NCBI GenBank assembly: GCA_011503125.2
Contig: WWBZ02000001.1
Span: 5,394,001 to 5,458,000 of the forward strand
Direction: 5' to 3'
Length of the DNA stretch: 64,000 bases
Source of the DNA: Botryosphaeria dothidea
Lineage: Eukaryota; Ascomycota; Dothideomycetes; Botryosphaeriales; Botryosphaeriaceae
Position 1 is the stretch's first letter. The number at the start of each line of letters is the position of its first letter. Of this stretch, positions 44,074-56,126 are shown one piece after another. A program made the position numbers and the translations under genes. The notes below the pieces were generated by a model, which ran no database searches, was not told where the DNA came from, and saw only the letters and a program-made list of their open reading frames with translations.

Positions 44074-45724
44074 CTATGAGTTCAAGCGCACGTAGTTGCC
44101 TATATGAATTTTTATTGATCAGCACAGAACCGCTCTAGCCGATATTTCATACGAAGAAACAAATATACTAAACTCACCTGGAAACTGGCCTTGCCGTCCG
44201 CTGACCTTACCGATCCACCATTCATTCTCGTTCTGTGTTCTGCTCACGATCTCGATGGTGTCGCCGGTCGTGAAGCTCAGGTCCCCCTCTGCTTGCGCCT
44301 CGTAATCGTACAGAGCGGTGCATGTTTCTACTGCGGGAGTGTTGCTAAAGCGTGCGGGCTTGGGTTTTGGCGGAGGAGGAGCGGCACCCTTTGCCTTGGC
44401 CGCGGCGCCCCAATTGCTGCCGGTGCTGGCGGAGCGCTTGATGTCTGTGCCGCCAGCACTGAGGCTATTGGCGACGGTCGGCGAGGCTAGCGCGCTGGTG
44501 TAAGGCGGCGGTGGCTGTGTATCTGCGGAGTCCATGGTGAGGCGGCGGCTGGGCGAGGATGTGTTGCCTTCGATGGCGAGCTGCTTCTGCTGGCCATATT
44601 TGAGTGCTGGCGGACGTCTGACGCCGCCGGTGGTCTTGAATTTGGTGATCGCAAGACCTTCGGTCAGTTCCTTGATGTCGCCCCGCTTCTCTTCGTAACC
44701 AGCCTCGATGTCCAGCTGGAGGTTGAAATAGCCGATGTCCATGTTCTGCATCTTTTCGTGTAGGGTGTAGAAGACGTTGAGTTGCATGTAATAGAATGAC
44801 TGGAAGAGCGGCTTGATGAACTCGCGCTCCAGGGCGAAGAGCTTGGGAAGCTCATCCTTAAGCAGGTCGTTGAAGTAGTTGTACTCCTGAGTGGCCATCT
44901 CCACATCGTTCTCCGCCCTGTATAGTGCCTTCTCGTCCTTGAGCGTCCTGTCCTTTTTTTCCTGAAGCTTCTTGAGTGTGGCCCGGTGTCGGTCGTAGTC
45001 CAGCTGCTTATGATCTCTCTTGACAGCAACCTTGCGGATAACCTTGACAATCTCCAATAGCTCATCCGCCGGCTTGATAACACGCGATTCGATCATCTCC
45101 AGCTCCGGGGCGAGCTGCTCCTGTAGTTCTTTCACGATGGCCTCATATTCCTCGCACGCGCGGATACCTTCAGGATTTCCTTCCTGTATGAACGAGTCGG
45201 GGTCCGAGACGCGACCGGAGATTGGCTTGTAGATTTCCTGGATAGCCTTGGAGAATTCGATCTGGTGATTCAGCATGCCTACGATCGTGGTCAGTGAAGC
45301 GCTCATCCGAGATGGCGGTGGAATGTATACCATTGATGGCATCAAAATACCTAGATAAGTCAGTATGGCTCAGCGCAAACGACAGGGGCGGAGTTACTTC
45401 TTAGACTCATCATGGAGCTTCTTGGTCTCATTCTCCAACTCTTGGAACCGGCGTTCAGCATCGACGTATACCGCGTCTTTTGAGATTTCGCCCTGCGCGA
45501 CGGAGCCCCTCGTCAGCTATGGTCAGGCCGGGATTGCGCGCGGCTAGTTGCGGCAGGGTCGAGAAGTGGTAGGGCGGCTTGGAGACTTACGAGATTGAAT
45601 TTTGCCTTGACTTGTTGCGGGGCCTAGAGGAGGAGAGCATGTCAGGCACCGACGTTCATTCGCAGGGCTCTAGCTGAGATGTGCTTACGCGTGTGATGCC
45701 CTTGGTAAAACCCTTCCAACTCAT
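44074..45724 (-). CDS. RVS167: Rvs167-type BAR-SH3 endocytic protein
   Basis: Six exons: 45689-45724, 45591-45623, 45398-45492, 45331-45350 (20 nt), 44178-45278 and 44074-44099; introns of 65, 98, 47, 52 and 78 nt; 436 residues. The joined start is [22 protein letters not shown], as in fungal amphiphysins, followed by [40 protein letters not shown]. The BAR domain (about 10-240) is a helical, charged, membrane-bending dimer. A Pro/Ala/Gly-rich linker ([23 protein letters not shown]) leads to a C-terminal SH3 domain of about 58 residues with [21 protein letters not shown] and [10 protein letters not shown]. Rvs167 acts with Rvs161 in vesicle scission at cortical actin patches. The last exon is required to complete the SH3 strand NYV. 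Confidence 0.95.
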
Positions 45725-46328
45725 GGGTGCGGCAGAGATCGAGGCTCGGGGCGGTAAAAGAAGAGCGCAGGCGCAGGTGTTTTGCGAAAGGCAGAAGCGA
45801 TTCAGGGCGCGGTGGAGAGTGGTGTTGGTGGATACAGAGGACGGCGCCGGCAGGGTATTAGAGCGAGCCAAAGACGGCGATGACGACGGTGTGGCTCGGG
45901 CGCCAAGTGCGGGCGGGCTGTGCCTTTGGTTGCGCAGCGGTATGATGTATCGCTCCCAGTGCAAATCCTCCGGGGCGAGCTCAGCTGGGCTGGCAAACTG
46001 GCCACTCACAGGCAGCAGGGTCGGACAATAGTGAGGAGTGCCTGAGGGTGCAACGTCCAGGAGGGCCCAACCGGGCCATCGAAGGCGCACGAAATCCGCG
46101 CAGGGCCGGCCATCTTCGGATTCATACGAAGCCGCAGCCCGCGAAGCGACCTCGAGGACCCATCAGCGCGCGCTCAATCCGACCAATCTGCACCGCATTC
46201 GGATAGCCCGGCACAGCGCCACACACGTGACAACCCGCGCGCCGTGCTCCGCGACTTATGTTATCAGATTCTCGCTTCTGTTTGCTTGACACAGTCAACC
46301 CCATCAATCTCTTTCCCACCCCGCCGAA
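45725..46328. other. Divergent promoter region of RVS167 and NFS1
   Basis: 604 nt between the two start codons. A CT-rich leader (CAATCTCTTTCCCACCCCGC) immediately precedes the NFS1 ATG. No other gene is supported. Confidence 0.5.
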
Positions 46329-48072
46329 ATGTCGACTCTTGCACCCCGCGCTGCAAGGCAGGCCCTCTCTCTCGGCGCCCGGCGCGCACAGCGCAATGCC
46401 CTGGTGCGCTCGCCGCTGTCCGCCGCCGTCTTGGCTGCCCGCCGCAGCTATGTCTCCGAGACCAAGCCGCAGAACGCAACCGTCAACGTTGATGCCGCCA
46501 TCAAGGCCGAGCAGAAGAACTTCGTGCGCGAGAGCGGCCTGCAGCCGAAGGATGCCATCATGCCGACGACCGGCATGAGCGCCGATGCAATGATGAGTCC
46601 GCAAGCCGGAATCCTCAAGCAGGCCACCGTCATGGATGCCGGCACTCGCCCCATCTACCTCGACATGCAGGCCACCACCCCAATGGACCCTCGCGTCCTT
46701 GATGCCATGCTCCCCTTCTACACCGGCCTGTACGGCAACCCCCACTCCCGGACACATGCCTACGGATGGGAAACGGAGAAGGCGGTTGAGCAGGCGAGAG
46801 CCCATCTCGCTAACCTCATCGGTGCCGATCCCAAGGAGATCATCTTCACAAGCGGGGCCACCGAGAGCAACAACATGAGCATCAAGGGTGTTGCGCGCTT
46901 CCTCAAGAAGTCGGGGAAGAAGAAGCACATCATCACTTGCCAGACTGAGCACAAGTGCGTGCTTGACAGTTGTCGCCACCTGCAGGAGGAAGGCTTTGAC
47001 GTCACTTATCTTCCAGTCCAACCCAACGGGCTGGTTGATATGGAGCAGCTAGAGAAAGCAATCAGGCCTGATACTATGCTGGTCAGCATAATGACCGTGA
47101 ACAACGAGATTGGTGTCGTCCAGCCGATTGAGGAGATCGGAAAACTGTGTCGATCGAAGAAGATTTTCTTCCACACTGACGCCGCCCAGGCCGTCGGCAA
47201 GATTCCTCTTGACGTCAACAAGACCAACATCGATCTTATGTCCATCTCTGGTCACAAGATTTATGGTCCCAAGGGCATCGGTGCTTGCTACGTCCGAAGA
47301 CGGCCTAGGGTCAGGCTCGACCCCATCATCAGCGGTGGTGGCCAGGAGCGCGGTTTGAGGAGTGGCACGCTCGCTCCTCCGCTCGCCATTGGCATTGGTG
47401 AGGCCGCGCGACTTTGCAAGGAAGAGATGGAGGTAAGCACAGCCATTTCCGTTACAACTTCTTTTCCCTTGTATGATTATTTGCTCTTACACATGCATGG
47501 CTTTCTGAAGCTTCTCGGGGGTGTCTACGGTGCTTGCACCGTACCTCGAGTGCTGTGTTGATATACAGCAGGGGTTATGACTTATTGGAAACCCATACAC
47601 TTCTATTTCATCTCACTCTTCATTGAGATCAATTGCTAACTCGCAACAGTACGACAGCAAGCGCATCTCTGCGCTTTCCCGGAAGTTGAGGGACGGTCTC
47701 CTGTCTTTGGAGCACACTACTCTCAACGGTGACCCCACTCGCCATTACCCCGGTTGCGTCAACATCTCCTTTGCCTACGTCGAGGGTGAGTCCCTCCTGA
47801 TGGCGCTCAAGGATATCGCCCTTTCGTCTGGTAGTGCCTGTACTTCGGCCTCTCTTGAACCCAGCTACGTTCTCAGGGCCCTTGGCAGCAGTGATGAGAG
47901 CGCCCACAGCAGTATTCGTTTCGGCATTGGCCGTTTCACCACAGAGGGTGAAATCGACTACGTCCTCAAGGCGGTGAGCGACCGTGTTAGCTTCCTCCGG
48001 GAGCTTAGCCCGCTCTGGGAGCTTGTCCAGGAAGGAATTGACCTCGACACGATTGAGTGGAGCCAGCACTAA
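46329..48072 (+). CDS. NFS1: Mitochondrial cysteine desulfurase Nfs1
   Basis: Exons 46329-47432 and 47650-48072 with a 217-nt intron; 508 residues. Nfs1 is a PLP enzyme that removes sulfur from cysteine as an enzyme-bound persulfide and hands it to the Isu1 scaffold for Fe-S cluster assembly, and to tRNA thiolation. The N-terminus is rich in Arg, Ala and Ser without acids ([20 protein letters not shown]), a mitochondrial targeting sequence. Key elements are [50 protein letters not shown], the PLP lysine K310 in [24 protein letters not shown] and the catalytic C432 in [21 protein letters not shown]. The C-terminal [15 protein letters not shown]...WSQH matches the Isu1-binding tail. It is divergent from RVS167. 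Confidence 0.97.
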
Positions 48073-48418
48073 TTTTGTTAATACACGATTGAAGGATAAT
48101 GTAGCGATTCTAAATGCGGCGTTCTGGTAGGATACATGGGCGGACGGACTGTCATTAACGGACGGGCAGTTTTGTATTATAGGCAGCAGGGATGGGAGTG
48201 ATTGATATCCAAGGGAATACAGTGGATTTTCCTGCGCGTACAGCTTGGTCATTGTGTGATTCTCGATGCTCAGTGATCATGACGATGGGTTGGACATGTG
48301 CATTGACGAGATTCGGAATGATGTTGATGCTTGGCGGGGGCAATTCCGCACCGACGTGGGGTTTCATGTGGGCATCCATGCGCCTGACGTCCGGATCTCA
48401 GCACCACCACCCACCAAC

Positions 48419-50493
48419 ATGCCGCCGGTCAACGACCGCATCTTGAACTGGCTGTACAGCGTCCTAACAAATGTAATATCCTACCCCAGGCCCTCCCACA
48501 GCTTCTCTCTTAACCTCCGCTTCCGAACAGGAATACGTCGATGTAAGCCGCACGTATAACGACGCCGCCGAAGCTCTCGGACAGTTCCCATCGCTGTCGC
48601 CCAGGACAGAAGTCTACAGTACGCGTCCTCCCGCTCCCGCTCACGAATATCGCCTGCGCATCAAGACCCGCAACCTCCTCTCCCAGTCATATATCTCCGC
48701 CGATAGCTGACTTTCACCTGTCGCATTGTTGAAGCCTACGAGAATGGCATCCCCGCTCTACTCCTACTCCTCAGTGGCACCCTGCCCGTACATTTTCGCG
48801 GCTCGTTATACAGGTTTCCGATAGCAGTATGGGTGCCGCACGAATACCCGCGCGAACCTCCGATGGTCTATGTCACGCCGACACAGGATATGCTGGTGAG
48901 GCCAGGACAACACGTTAGCGGTGATGGAAGAGTATATCATCCGTATTTGAGCGGGTGGGCAAGCTATTGGGATGTGAGTACAGTCGCACTGGGCTTTGGA
49001 ATGTGGTTTGCGGCTCGATTGTGAGGTGGAGCGTGTTTCTGAAGCTCGGGGGAGCTCCATGCTACATTTTGAAGAGCCTGGCATCAAGACCCTGTTGGAG
49101 CGCATACTGACATAGCCCACAGAAATCATCCATAAAGGACTTCCTTACCGTCCTACGCGGTGTGTTCGCCAAAGAACCGCCGGTGGTGGCGAGGCAAGAT
49201 CGATTCGGCTCTCCTCAACCAACAGCAAGCCCAGCACCACCGCCAGTTCCTCCGACACCAGAGGAGTGGAGGCGACAAATGCAGCCGCAGCCTACGGCAT
49301 CCCCAGCACCTATCAATGATCAAGCTCCCGCTCCACCTCCAAAACCTCCCAAAGATTCAGGTGTTGTGAATGGTAGTTCGCATCCGAACGGATATGGGCA
49401 ACAGCAACAGCCAGCTGGGCCCCCTCTCCCGCATTTACCGCCTGGTGTGGGCCAGGCTGGCGGACAGCCAGATTATAGCAGACCTCCACAACAGAGTGTG
49501 CCGCTGAGGCAGTTCAGCTTAACCGACCGACCGCTACCTCCAACACCCCAGGACCCTTCCACTCAACCACCACGTCCTTTCCAGCAGCAACAATTCGAGC
49601 GTCGCAGCCCTGTCAGCCCGATAACTCCCGGGGGGCAACCCGGCGCACCACCATCCAGATACGCGCAACCGCCGCCACTTCCTCCACAACCAAGTAGTCA
49701 CCAAGCGCCACCTCCAGGACCGCCCAACTATGCGAATCCCCCGCCGAACCAATACCCGCCGTCGACCTATCCACCGCCAGGCTTGCAGCAACAGCAACAT
49801 CCCCAGTACATGCCCACACCCCCAGCCGCCCCTCAATACGCCCACCCACCACCCCCTCAGCAACCAGCACCAAAACAGCCCGTCCCCGACCTCCTCACCT
49901 CCGAACTCGACGTCCAACTCCCCTCCCAAACCGCCGACATCCCCCTCCCCGTCCCGCCCGTCCCGCCCAACCCGCAAAAGGACGCCCTCCTCTCCGCGCT
50001 CTCGACCTCGCTCGTCGGCCTCACCACCCAGACCGTCCAATCCAACACCACCGCCCTCCCCGCCCTGCGCGCCCAGACGACCGCCCTGCGCCTCGCGCAC
50101 TCGCGCCTGCAGGCGGAGCTCGAGCAGCTGCAGCACCTCGACGCGGCGCTCGCCGGCAACGAGCGCGTGCTCGGCGAGGCCATGCGCGAGGCCGACCGCG
50201 CCATGGAGGACGCGCGCACGCGCGTCGTGCCTGATGTCGACGAGACGCTCGTCGCGCCCACCGTCGTCGGCGGCCAGCTGTGGGGCTTGGTTGCTGAGGA
50301 GAGGGGGTTGGAAGAGGCCATTTTCCTGCTCGGGAGGGGCCTCGATAGGGGCAGGGTGGGCGCTGAGGTGTTCGTGAAGCAGACGAGGGGGCTGGCGAGA
50401 GAGCAGTTCTTGAAGAAGGCGCTGATTAAGAAGATTGCGAAGGGGATGGGGTTGGATGTTGATGTGGACGGGTATGGATTGAGGGGATATTAG
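48419..50493 (+). CDS. VPS23: ESCRT-I subunit Vps23 (TSG101 orthologue)
   Basis: Four exons: 48419-48472, 48531-48618, 48735-48973 and 49123-50493; introns of 58, 116 and 149 nt; 583 residues. Vps23 recognises ubiquitinated cargo and PTAP-like motifs in multivesicular-body sorting and, in filamentous fungi, takes part in pH signalling through the Pal pathway. The N-terminal UEV domain (about 1-150) shows the ubiquitin-conjugase-like fold without the catalytic cysteine: LLLLLSGTLPVHFRGSLYRFP, WVPHEYPREPPMVYVTP, GRVYHPYLSGW. A long Pro/Gln-rich region (about 165-330) follows, then a coiled coil (LRLAHSRLQAELEQLQHLDAAL), then the steadiness box (LEEAIFLLGRGLDRGRV...FVKQTRGLAREQFLKKALI). It is convergent with gamma-tubulin. 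Confidence 0.95.
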
Positions 50494-50951
50494 AGGGGTT
50501 CTGTTTTTTTATTCAAACTAGTAGATTCTTGTCTCACGAGGGGAAAAAGTTATCCCGTTGATGGTTGATAGTTCATGGGTACAGAAAGAACGAGTTGAAT
50601 GCATGAGACCTGAACTCAGGGTCTCCAATTTTCCTTTCCAAATCGTATTCATACTGCTTCATTGAGTCCTGAAAAGAAAAGAAAAAAATTGCTAACTACG
50701 TCAAGAAAGTGAGGAAAAAAAGCTCAAGGTATCATGACACACCTCGACCCCGGATCTATCATCCTATCGGGGGGTTTCCATACCTACCCAACAAGGTGAT
50801 ATCTGCCTAATTTGAACGCCGAGCTCCCATGCAATGTCATCACGTACAGACATTATCTTCTTCAAACCGTTGCCGACACCGATCCATCATCCCCTCTACA
50901 ACTCCTAACCCTTCCTTGTAGTCACTCGGAAGCTTCCATCTTCCCCGCACC
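50494..50951. other. Intergenic region between convergent VPS23 and gamma-tubulin
   Basis: 458 nt of 3' sequence for both genes. It contains a near-perfect palindrome at 50605-50625 (GAGACC...GGTCTC) that could form a hairpin near the transcript ends. No coding sequence. Confidence 0.45.
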
Positions 50952-52621
50952 TTACGCCGCACCGCCCTCACCACCCGCATTCCCCTCCTTACTCAAGTAA
51001 TCCGCCTGCTCCGCATCCTCGTACTCAGCAATCAAATCCTGCACCACCGCCTTCGCCTCGTCGAACTCGTTCAAGCCATCCGCAAACGGGGCCTCGCGTT
51101 TGTACTGTTCGAGGAAGGCGTTGCGCTTGCGCAGGCGGTCGTACTGGAAGACGATGCGCTTGAACAGCGTCGCGACGCCCGTGTGGTTGGCCAGCATCAG
51201 GCCGCTGACGCGGTGGCTCGACTGGACGTAGGGCGACTTGCGCGTCAGCGCGACCTGGATGGAGGCCGGGCCCCAAGGAATAAACGTGGCGAGGCGGCGC
51301 TCGCGGATGCGCAGGAGCGACTTGTGGACGTCGGTCGGGTCGGCTTCGCCTTGGATGATGTTGAGGATGGAGATGTAGCAGGAGGTTTTGGAGGGGTTGG
51401 TCGAGACCATGCGGTTCTTGGGCTGGAGGAGGCGGCGCATGACTTCGAGGACGGTGGTTTTGCGGACGGTTTTGGCGGACTCGACTTGGTCGCCGGTGAA
51501 GGGCGTGTAGGAGGTCATGAGGAAGTGGCAGCGCGGGGTGGGGATGAGCGAGGCGACGATGCCGACGAGGTCGTTGTGCATGTAGCCGGGGTAGCGGAGG
51601 GTGGTGGTGCTGGCGGACATGACGGTCGAGACGAGTTGGTTCGTTTGCTGGAAGGAGGGCTCTTGGACGTGGAGGGTGTTGGCGGCGATGCGCGAGAGGG
51701 CGCCATTGTCGAGGACGACTACCGAGTCGGCGTTTTGGGCCAACCTGCGCATGGATAGCAAGCTATTGTACGGCTGAACAACGACATCACCGGCGTTCTG
51801 AGTGTCGGGGAAGACGGAGTAGGTCTGGATCAGCTTCTTGGGGAAGCGGTCGTTCAGGCGCTCGAGCAGAAAGGATCCCAAGCCTGAACCAGTACCACCA
51901 GCGATCGAGTGAAGGAGCATGAAACCCTCGAGAGAGTCGCTGCCGTCGGCTTCGCGGTCAATCATGTCCATGACTTCCTCGTGCACCGACTCGCCCATGG
52001 CGTAACCAGCCGCCCAATTGTTACCAGCACCGGTGCCATCCTTATGTACGTAAAAGTTCTCGGGGTTGTAGATGTTCTTGTAGGGGCGGCTGAGGATACC
52101 GTTGATCACCTGTATTATGTGTGGATGAGCGAGTGTTGGACTGGGGTGTGCTTTGTTGTTCTACATACGCGAGGCTCAAGGTCAAGGAGGATGGCACGGG
52201 GAATGTAGCGCGTATCGTCGGACTGGAAGGCCTATCAGCATTGCAGTCGATTGTCGCAGGAACAGATCTGGTGGGGAAGCGTGCCTGGTAGAAGAAAACA
52301 TCCTTCCTGTCGCCGCCTTCTGTTGCGAAGTCCTCGAGGTTGCCGTCCTGATTGATGCCATGCTCCTGGCACAGCTGTTGCCAGAACTGGCTGCCAACTA
52401 CTCCAATGTAAGCACTCAAACATGCGCAATTATGTGGTGGTTTGGAGCTGTCGCAAGATTGGCGTAGGGCGACGGAGAGCTGCGGGGAGATAGGCGGGGG
52501 AGAGAGTGGACGAACCGCTGTTGCCGCACTGGCCGGCTTGGAGGGTTATGATTTCTCTGAGGAGGCATTAGCGCGTCTTTTTGGAGTCAGTGGGGGCCGT
52601 GGAGCAGCAGTACCTAGGCAT
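50952..52621 (-). CDS. mipA: Gamma-tubulin
   Basis: Five exons: 52614-52621 (8 nt, ATGCCTAG), 52516-52556, 52285-52397, 52169-52222 and 50952-52109; introns of 57, 118, 62 and 59 nt; 457 residues. The joined protein starts [22 protein letters not shown] and continues [39 protein letters not shown], diagnostic of gamma-tubulin. The nucleotide-binding signature GGTGSGLGS is present. Gamma-tubulin nucleates microtubules at spindle pole bodies within the gamma-tubulin small complex. The third intron begins GC, not GT: the conserved FFYQ-SDD junction falls exactly on CAG/GCACGC, and no GT donor fits. The C-terminus ends in a short acidic then Gly/Ala tail ([15 protein letters not shown]). I use the Aspergillus symbol; TUB4 is the yeast name. 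Confidence 0.97.
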
Positions 52622-53232
52622 TGCGCAGAGTGGTGGAGTTGTTTGAAGGCGGAGGTCGCGAGAGACGCGTTGCAGCCACAAAGTCGCGCGTTGGCGCCGC
52701 CCGAGCTCCTCCACCCAACCCCACGTCACTCCCGCCCTGTCACGCTTCCTCCATTTGTCCCCGCGCCCTGATCATCAATCATCTTTCCGCTTCGTATCTG
52801 ATCGGTGGGGAGTCATCCACTTCCTCTATAGGTATGGGCGTACTGATCACAGCAGGGGCTTTCATGGCAAGCACTCTTTCCCTGTCATTCTACTTGTGGA
52901 GCATATGGATCAGGCACGTTCGCTAACGTGCCTCAGATGCAATCGCCACGTCGCGATGCCGTCTTGAAACGCCTCGTATAGCATTTGTCCGTATTGCTAA
53001 AGCTGACATTGTTTTTGCAAAGCGCTCTACGCAGGCCTAAGAATAGTTTGTGGCGTTCAAGCTTGCCGCTTTTGAAAACGAATTGTCCGCGCGAAGGAGT
53101 CAGTATGGCTTGGCCGAGGCATTACCTTGGCTCCATTCAATCTCATAAAATCCGTCGACATGCCATTCAAACAACGACTCTTAATCCCTTCTCTCATTCC
53201 ATCCTCGTTCTGTCTCCTTCATTTTCAACACC
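52622..53232. other. Divergent intergenic region
   Basis: Lies between the gamma-tubulin start (minus) and the start of the membrane-protein gene (plus). The stretch before 53233 is pyrimidine-rich (CCCTTCTCTCATTCCATCC). No other gene is supported. Confidence 0.45.
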
Positions 53233-54687
53233 ATGAAGTGGATCGGTGAAGCTACTGGGCAATATTGGGACTACCTTCCCGAAAATGCGTGTGCCAAATC
53301 AGTCCAAGTCAGGACATATGATGATGTTGTGGGTCCACTTGGCATTCTCTACTTCACCGGCGTCATAGCCTACGTTCACCTACTCTGGATTCGCGGAGAG
53401 TCCATCTTGGACTGGAGACCCTTTTTCTTTCCCTTCTCTCCCCTCACCATCGTCTTTCAGCACGGTTTTGCTCTCACTGCTATCCTGTTCCGTTTCATCA
53501 AATCAAAGGTCACACGAGAAGAAGAAGAAGAACACTCCGACACCCGCATACCACTACGCTACCTTTTCGGGCGCGTGCCTCCAGCCCCGGCACCCATCAA
53601 TGAAATTTCTCCTGTAGAAATGAAAGACGGCAGCAAGACTGAGCCGCTCAACGTCCACAACGAAGAGTTCGCCAACATCCTTGGTCCTGCAAAATCTCTT
53701 GTTCCCATTGTCCAATTTGCCGGCCTCATCTTCTACTTGGTCTACTGCACCATCAGCATTAAGTTCTTCTTCCGTCGCTATACCCATTCTCGTCACTCCC
53801 TTGTCAACGCCGACTACACTGTCCTCCAGCTGTCCCTCGCTGGGGTTCTACTTGTCCTGCTCACGCTCCCTCACACTCCTCTGACACCTCTCTCCCTCTT
53901 CACTTCCCCCGTCCCTACGCCCTCCAGCTCCTACCGCCGCGCCAACCCCCGGCTACACCAAGCCATCATTTTCTTCCGCGACAGCGCATCACCTTCCTTC
54001 TACCCGTCCCGCTACTCCACCGCTCTGTTCACGCACCTCCAGCAACTCCGCCAGATCTTCTACCTCGAGGCTCTATCGGCTCTGCTTATCCTCACCGACT
54101 TCGGCAGCACTCCATCCATCCCGCTCTCGGCGATAATAAGGCATCACGACTCCTTCGGCATGGTGCCCCTCCCGGAGCTGCGGAAAGACTACTACTGGCG
54201 CGAGATAGGGGGACGAGTGGTATTCGCGCTGGTGATGCTACGGGCGCTGCGCAATAACGTAGCGGAGCGGAGGCGTTGGGAGAATGAGGTGCTGGAAGCG
54301 CAGAAGGCCTTGCTAGAGCAGACGCCGGCCAGCACATCCAGCACTCGGAATGAGAAGGAGGATGGGGACAGCGAAGGTGGTCTCCCCACATCATTATCGC
54401 CGTCGAGCCCAGCAGGTGCGGAGAATCGGAATCTCTGGACCAAGGCACACAAGGCAGCAATTGCGTTCTTGAATGACCCTCTCGCTTATACGCCGAGTGT
54501 CTCGACGCTGCTTCCGGTCGTTGTCGTTCTCACCTGCGCGCTGGGCACCTGGGATCGGTTGTGGCCCGAACTGTCGGAGTGGGAGATATGGCCGGCGGAT
54601 GTGCCGTGTCCGAATCAGTGGTGGGATCCGTTGGCTGGTGAGGGGGAACGTGTGTGGAGGTTGTGGGTTCCTAGGATGGAATATTAG
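53233..54687 (+). CDS. Multi-pass membrane protein of unknown function
   Basis: A 484-residue single-exon gene starting MKWIGEATGQYWDYLPENACAKS in the context CAACACCATGAAG. Hydrophobic segments suggest four to seven membrane helices: about 33-52 (VVGPLGILYFTGVIAYVHLL), 68-88 (LTIVFQHGFALTAILF), 160-180 (LVPIVQFAGLIFYLVYCTIS), 196-215 (LSLAGVLLVLLTLP), possibly 280-292, 335-345 and 428-440 (VSTLLPVVVVLTCALG). A charged loop near 95-150 contains a Glu run (REEEEEH). A Ser/Glu-rich loop lies near 375-405. The ends carry many Trp residues (WDRLWPELSEWEIWP, NQWWDP). I do not recognise the family; the N-terminal WDYLPENAC part, with its cysteine, may be lumenal. A small fungal-specific endomembrane protein is the best guess. 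Confidence 0.8.
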   Translation: MKWIGEATGQYWDYLPENACAKSVQVRTYDDVVGPLGILYFTGVIAYVHLLWIRGESILDWRPFFFPFSPLTIVFQHGFALTAILFRFIKSKVTREEEEEHSDTRIPLRYLFGRVPPAPAPINEISPVEMKDGSKTEPLNVHNEEFANILGPAKSLVPIVQFAGLIFYLVYCTISIKFFFRRYTHSRHSLVNADYTVLQLSLAGVLLVLLTLPHTPLTPLSLFTSPVPTPSSSYRRANPRLHQAIIFFRDSASPSFYPSRYSTALFTHLQQLRQIFYLEALSALLILTDFGSTPSIPLSAIIRHHDSFGMVPLPELRKDYYWREIGGRVVFALVMLRALRNNVAERRRWENEVLEAQKALLEQTPASTSSTRNEKEDGDSEGGLPTSLSPSSPAGAENRNLWTKAHKAAIAFLNDPLAYTPSVSTLLPVVVVLTCALGTWDRLWPELSEWEIWPADVPCPNQWWDPLAGEGERVWRLWVPRMEY

Positions 54688-56126
54688 TTGTGAGTGTTTG
54701 AAATGGAGGTAAACAAGTATGGATGATGGAAGGAATTTGATCTCATGTATGTCTTCTTCATCCCTTGTTAATGATGAAATGCAGACGCCTTCACGTAATA
54801 GTTGTCAGCCTGTCCACATCTCTAAAATACATCCATGAGCACAAATGGGGGCTGAAACAGCCGTGAGGACGCAAGCATCATCAATAATCGTGGTAGGGAA
54901 ACACAAAGGCTTGAAAGCGAAGAAGACGTTATATTCAAAGCTAAAGATCGCTCTGCAATCAAGACCCAATTAAGACAGAAACCCTATAGGGAAACAACCC
55001 TCCACAAGCACATCGGTGATCAATAGCCCGGAACACTTTGGCTATTGAGTCTCGGGAATGCTGTGTCAGAACTCGTAATAAGCGGTACTAATCAAACTTC
55101 CGTGTTGATTCTATCGTACACGGGAAAGATCGCTGACTGAAAGCATTTGATCTCAAACTGACTCAAGAAGTAACTCCACCTGATGCAAGACCAAGGCCCA
55201 CCATACCACAAGTGCATCATCACCCGCGTTGTGTAGGTGACATGGTCATCAGTTCCTGGCTTATATCACCCACCGAATCTGCTACAAACCGTTTGGTGCG
55301 TCCATCTTCAGTCTGCTTTTGAACTTCAGAAGATAGTACTCAGATCACGTGGCTTTCATAGAAATAGATCACGCTCATGCCCCGTCAGATCTTATCAATA
55401 ACTGAGAGAACGGCCTATGCAGGCCGTAATTTGGACTTTTAATGTCCTGAAGAGCACGGGCCGAACATGCGTGTATCACAAGACTGTCGGAGGATTGGCC
55501 CACAATGCTTCTCAGGTTTGCCTTATACCAATCGGGTGGCGCAAGTGATTACGGCTGCAGGAAGCTGTACGATATTGTTTCAGATAGTTTTGCAAAATTA
55601 AAAGCTAACGCGTAGGGAGTGAAAGCATTCGTCCGGAGGCAAGTGTCTCGTAGAACTAATTGAACTTACATCTGGATGACTGCTTCCACTCCCCACAGAA
55701 GAAGCATGTTGCAAAACTGACATGTGTTGTGTGGCCTCTATCCCTACAGACATCATCTTCTTCCAAACCTTTGGCACGCTACCCCTTTCCCCGCCATGAG
55801 CATTTCTCCCAAGCCGAGCTGAATTGTGGAATGCGTGAAGTGGTTGGTATAAGCTCGTGCCAATATGCCATGTCTCAATATTCAGTCGTGTCACAAAGCC
55901 CGTACAAAAATTTTTCTTTCCAGCCCGGCAACAGCCGATGTCTCTGTTTTGTGTCTCTCGCTCCGGCCACTCCGCCTACCGCCACCCCGCCACCAATCCA
56001 GCCTCTACCACGTGAGTCTAAGTAAGCATTCCGGTAATGTGGATGGGGCGTTTCTCGTGAGTCCACCATGCAGCCACCCGGCGCCGCCAGGGTCCCGACC
56101 CGACCCAGGCGCCAGTGTGCTGGCGC
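54688..56126. other. AT-rich intergenic region between convergent genes
   Basis: 3' ends of the membrane-protein gene and of the methyltransferase. Many short frames, none recognisable. No repeat or RNA gene seen. Confidence 0.4.

Noticed and set aside
51183..51758. A 191-codon frame opposite gamma-tubulin
   Set aside because: Low-complexity shadow of a strongly conserved coding exon.
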